Origin: Pseudomonadota bacterium
Lineage (GTDB): Bacteria; Pseudomonadota; Alphaproteobacteria; Sphingomonadales; Sphingomonadaceae
Direction of reading: 5' to 3'
DNA length: 7,245 nucleotides
NCBI GenBank assembly: GCA_023445495.1
Contig: JAEXLC010000141.1
Coordinates: 1-7,245 of the forward strand
Under the pieces are notes generated by a model. That model worked only from the letters and a program-made list of their open reading frames with translations, was not told the origin of the DNA and did no database searches. This document shows, piece by piece, positions 4,456-7,245 of the stretch; positions within the stretch are counted from its first letter, which is position 1; each line of letters starts with the position of its first letter. The position numbers and the translations under genes were made by a program.

Positions 4456-7137
4456 ATGAAGAAGCTCGACTTGCTCGCGGCGACTGCGCTTACGCTGTTT
4501 CTCGCGACGCCCGCTTTTGCCCAGAAGCAGACCACGCCGACCCCGACGCCGTCGGACGACAGCCAGGAATACCAGTCCTCGAACGAGATCATCGTGACGG
4601 CGACCCGCCGTAACGAGACCGTGCAGGACGTGCCGATCGCGATCACCGCCATCGGTGCGCAGGAACTGCAGAATTCGGGCGTCGACAACGTCCGCGACCT
4701 CGAGCAGCTCGCCCCGTCGATCCAGAGCTCGACCGGCCAGTCCTCGGCGACCGGCACCACCATCTATCTGCGCGGCATCACCACCGGCGGCGACAATCCC
4801 GGCTTCGAGCCCGCAGTCGGCGTGTTCATCGACGGCGTGTTCCGCGCACGTGCCGGCGTCGCCATCTCCGAGCTTCCCGAACTGGAGCGCGTCGAAGTGC
4901 TGCGCGGCCCGCAGGGCACGCTGTTCGGCCGCAACACCTCCGCCGGCGCGCTGAGCATCTACACCGCGCTGCCGCAGTTCGAGACGCACGGCTATGTCGA
5001 AGGCTCGTACGGCAACTACAACGCCTATGGCGTCAAGGGCGCGATCACCGGCCCGGTGAGCGAAACCCTCGCGCTGCGCCTCGACGGCAGCTACCGGAAG
5101 CGCGACGGCTATATCAAGGACGCCAACAGCAACCGCCGCTTCAACGACGTCGATCGCTGGGCGCTGCGCGGCCAGGCGCTGCTCGACAAGGGCGACATCA
5201 CCTTCCGCCTGATCGCCGACTATTACCAGACCGACGAAGTCTGCTGCGCCACCGTTTCGGTGGTCCGCGGGCCGATGGCACAGGTCATCAACGGCATCGC
5301 CGCGTCGCAGGGCCGTACCGGCATCTATACCGGCGACCCCGCCAACCGCATCCAGGCCGCCTCGCCCAACCGCAACTATGGCGAGAAGGTGAAGGACTGG
5401 GGCTTCTCGGGCGAGCTCAACTGGGATCTGGGCGACGTCAAGCTGACATCGATCACCGCCTATCGCGACTGGCGCGCGCTGCGCAGCCAGGACATCGACT
5501 TCTCGGGCATCGATCGCGCCTATCGTGACAATTACCGCACCGAGCTCAAGGACTTCACCCAGGAAGTCCGCCTCCAGGGCTCGGCCTTCAACGGCAAGCT
5601 CGACTGGCTGATCGGCGGCTTCTACCTGAACGAGAAGAACGACCTGACCGACACGGTGCGCTTCGGCAACGACGCCAACCTCTATGTCGACTCGGTGTTC
5701 AATGCGCTGGCCGGCCCGTCCTTCGGCGGCAAGGTGCAGTTCTACGGTTCGCTGGGGCCGACCGTCCCGACGCCGGGCGCGGTGTTCCTCAACCCGGCGG
5801 TGCCGAACTCGCTGGCGGCGCTGACCTCGGTCTATGGCGCGACCCTGGCGCCGCTGGTCGGCTGCTTCCGCGCCCAGGCGGGCACGGCGCCGGCCGGGCT
5901 CTGCGTGATCCCGGGCTTCCCGTCCACGCCGATCCCGGGCCTGGCGGCGCTTGCCGCATCGCCGCTGCCTGGCGCCACCGCCGGTCAGGGCAACAACAAC
6001 GACGTGTTCGGGGTGAAGACCGATGCCTTCGCGCTGTTCACCCACAACATCGTCAACGTCACCGACAAGCTGTCGCTTACGCTCGGCGCGCGCTGGAACC
6101 ATGAGCGCAAGTCGATGACGGCGTCGATCAACAGCAACACCGGCAGCTGCACCTTCTTCAACAATGTGCGCGCGGGCCAGCCGGCGGCGACCGCCTATGC
6201 CAACCTGCTCAAGCAGCTCGGCATCTTCAACAACCTGTACCTGCTGAGCTGCAACCCGGCGGTGAACAGCGAGTTCAACGGCAACTATACCGACAGCTTC
6301 ACCGACGACGAGATCACCGGCACCGTCAAGCTGGCGTACAAGGTCTCGCCGAAGCTGATGATCTATGGCAGCTACGATCACGGCTACAAGTCGGGCGGCT
6401 ATAATCTCGACCAGGCGACCTTCGACTCGGTGCTGCTCGGCGGCAACGGCGCCCAGGGCCGCGACCTGCGCTTCGGCGCGGAGACCAATGACGCCTTCGA
6501 AGTCGGCTTCAAGGCGAGCCCGAGCCGCGCGTTCACGCTGAACCTCGCGGCCTTCTACATGAACTTCTACGGGCTGCAGTCGCTCGTCTTCTCGGGCAAC
6601 AACTTCGTCGTCCAGAATGTCGACAAGAGCATCTCGAAGGGCGTCGAGGTCGAGTCGACGATCCGGCCGGCGAGCAACCTGACCTTCCAGCTCGCCTACA
6701 GCTATATCGACGCGCAATATGCCAAGTCGAACAACTTCACCAACACGCCGCTGCAGGGCCAGGAAGGCCGCCAGTTCCAGAACCAGCCGAAGCACACGGT
6801 CACCGGCGCGGTGACCTGGGAGCCGCGGGTTTCGGATAACCTGAAGGGCCTGATCCACCTCGACTTCCGCTACAACAGCGAAGTCAACATCCCGTCGAGC
6901 AATCCGGACCCGGCCAGCGGCCGCACCGCGATCCGCAACGAGGGCTATGGCCTGCTCAACGGCGCGATCGGCCTGCAGACCAATGACGGCAAGATCCGCG
7001 GCGAGATCTTCGTCGAGAACATCACCAACACCTTCTACTTCATCTCGGGCTTCGCCGTGCCGGAGCAGACCGGCAACTATAACGGCTATCCGGGCTATCC
7101 GCGCTTCTACGGCGCGCGGCTGCGCTTCGGCTTCTGA
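4456..7137 (+). CDS. TonB-dependent outer-membrane receptor
   Basis: An 893-residue precursor of a beta-barrel transporter that takes up a scarce substrate using TonB-ExbBD energy. Residues 1-22 are a clear Sec signal peptide (MKK, a hydrophobic core, AFA before Gln23). A Thr/Pro/Ser-rich stretch follows, then a TonB-box-like EIIVTA (44-49). The plug domain has DVPIAITAI, IYLRGI, VGVFIDGV and the hallmark VLRGPQGTLFGRN (148-160). The rest is a long barrel ending in an aromatic strand with terminal Phe, the usual signal for barrel assembly. An Ala/Pro/Gly-rich region (about 415-510) with Cys470 and Cys483, and a later segment with Cys565 and Cys599, look like long extracellular loops with possible disulfides; Cys263-Cys264 are adjacent. 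The type is common in sphingomonads. No siderophore, vitamin or sugar gene is adjacent, so the substrate is unknown. ATG 4456 is chosen over TTG 4447 because MKK is a typical signal-peptide start. Confidence 0.95.
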   Translation: MKKLDLLAATALTLFLATPAFAQKQTTPTPTPSDDSQEYQSSNEIIVTATRRNETVQDVPIAITAIGAQELQNSGVDNVRDLEQLAPSIQSSTGQSSATGTTIYLRGITTGGDNPGFEPAVGVFIDGVFRARAGVAISELPELERVEVLRGPQGTLFGRNTSAGALSIYTALPQFETHGYVEGSYGNYNAYGVKGAITGPVSETLALRLDGSYRKRDGYIKDANSNRRFNDVDRWALRGQALLDKGDITFRLIADYYQTDEVCCATVSVVRGPMAQVINGIAASQGRTGIYTGDPANRIQAASPNRNYGEKVKDWGFSGELNWDLGDVKLTSITAYRDWRALRSQDIDFSGIDRAYRDNYRTELKDFTQEVRLQGSAFNGKLDWLIGGFYLNEKNDLTDTVRFGNDANLYVDSVFNALAGPSFGGKVQFYGSLGPTVPTPGAVFLNPAVPNSLAALTSVYGATLAPLVGCFRAQAGTAPAGLCVIPGFPSTPIPGLAALAASPLPGATAGQGNNNDVFGVKTDAFALFTHNIVNVTDKLSLTLGARWNHERKSMTASINSNTGSCTFFNNVRAGQPAATAYANLLKQLGIFNNLYLLSCNPAVNSEFNGNYTDSFTDDEITGTVKLAYKVSPKLMIYGSYDHGYKSGGYNLDQATFDSVLLGGNGAQGRDLRFGAETNDAFEVGFKASPSRAFTLNLAAFYMNFYGLQSLVFSGNNFVVQNVDKSISKGVEVESTIRPASNLTFQLAYSYIDAQYAKSNNFTNTPLQGQEGRQFQNQPKHTVTGAVTWEPRVSDNLKGLIHLDFRYNSEVNIPSSNPDPASGRTAIRNEGYGLLNGAIGLQTNDGKIRGEIFVENITNTFYFISGFAVPEQTGNYNGYPGYPRFYGARLRFGF

Positions 7138-7162
7138 TCGAGACGCCTGCGGGCAGGGATGG

Positions 7163-7198
7163 GGCGCTCCGGGAAACCGGGGCGCCTTTTCTTTTTTT
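7163..7198 (+). terminator. Rho-independent terminator of the TonB receptor gene
   Basis: A 10-bp stem (7163-7172 with 7177-7186, one G-U pair) is closed by a GAAA tetraloop and followed by TTTTCTTTTTTT (7187-7198). It starts 25 bases after the receptor stop codon. GNRA loops of this kind are especially stable. Confidence 0.93.
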
Positions 7199-7226
7199 GG
7201 GCGGCGGGAAGGCGCTCCTCTTCTTA

Positions 7227-7244
7227 CCCCGGCGAAGGCCGGGG
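7227..7244. repeat. REP-like intergenic palindrome (right end)
   Basis: A perfect 7-bp inverted repeat, CCCCGGC at 7227-7233 and GCCGGGG at 7238-7244, encloses a GAAG loop. It has the same core as the palindrome at 3-25 and lies downstream of the receptor terminator, so both copies sit at the 3' ends of outward-facing genes. The window stops one base after the stem, so the element may continue. Confidence 0.65.
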
Positions 7245-7245
7245 C

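Noticed and set aside
4258..6858. An 866-codon open frame on the minus strand, antisense to most of the TonB receptor gene.
   Set aside because: The opposite strand encodes a complete, motif-rich receptor. The antisense product is Arg/Ala/Gly/Val/Glu-rich with no recognisable domain, the usual result of strong third-position GC bias, and it runs out of the gene into the intergenic region.
1..7245. A previously undescribed multi-gene system (defence, toxin-antitoxin or secondary metabolism).
   Set aside because: All five complete regions assign to known families in ordinary arrangements, and the apparent codon bias is uniform. No transposase, integrase, small paired ORFs or repeat array was seen.

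Overview
The window looks like ordinary chromosome from a high-GC alphaproteobacterium, most likely a sphingomonad (Sphingomonas or a close relative). Three things point that way: the strong G/C bias at third codon positions, a sphingomonad-style TonB-dependent receptor, and CCCCGGC...GCCGGGG palindromes at both ends, of the kind scattered between sphingomonad genes. The genus is an inference from style, not a database match.

Layout from left to right. (1) A REP-like palindrome (3-25), then a leftward gene for a zinc-less MDR-family NAD(P)H oxidoreductase (54-1181). (2) A divergent intergenic gap, then a rightward gene for a seven-helix membrane diguanylate cyclase with a GGEEF active site and no canonical inhibitory site (1338-2495). 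(3) A leftward, tightly overlapping pterin/folate operon (4223 down to 2496), in transcription order folE (GTP cyclohydrolase I), a pteridine-reductase-like SDR (FolM/PTR1 type), and folB (dihydroneopterin aldolase). The folB stop codon abuts the cyclase stop codon inside one TGATCA palindrome. (4) A 232-base divergent region, then a rightward TonB-dependent outer-membrane receptor (4456-7137). A strong intrinsic terminator follows, and a second REP-like palindrome runs to the window end.

The three pterin genes form one functional unit. FolE makes 7,8-dihydroneopterin triphosphate from GTP. FolB converts dihydroneopterin to 6-hydroxymethyl-dihydropterin for folate synthesis. The SDR between them carries the Asp-Tyr-Lys catalytic spacing and the TGxxxRxG cofactor loop of pteridine reductases, so it probably reduces a dihydropterin or dihydrofolate. 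The oxidoreductase, the cyclase and the receptor show no evident functional link to this operon or to each other. I see no mobile element, CRISPR array, RNA gene or defence system, and nothing that amounts to an undescribed system. The items most worth checking are the pteridine reductase, the zero-gap convergent stop junction and the cyclase lacking an I-site.
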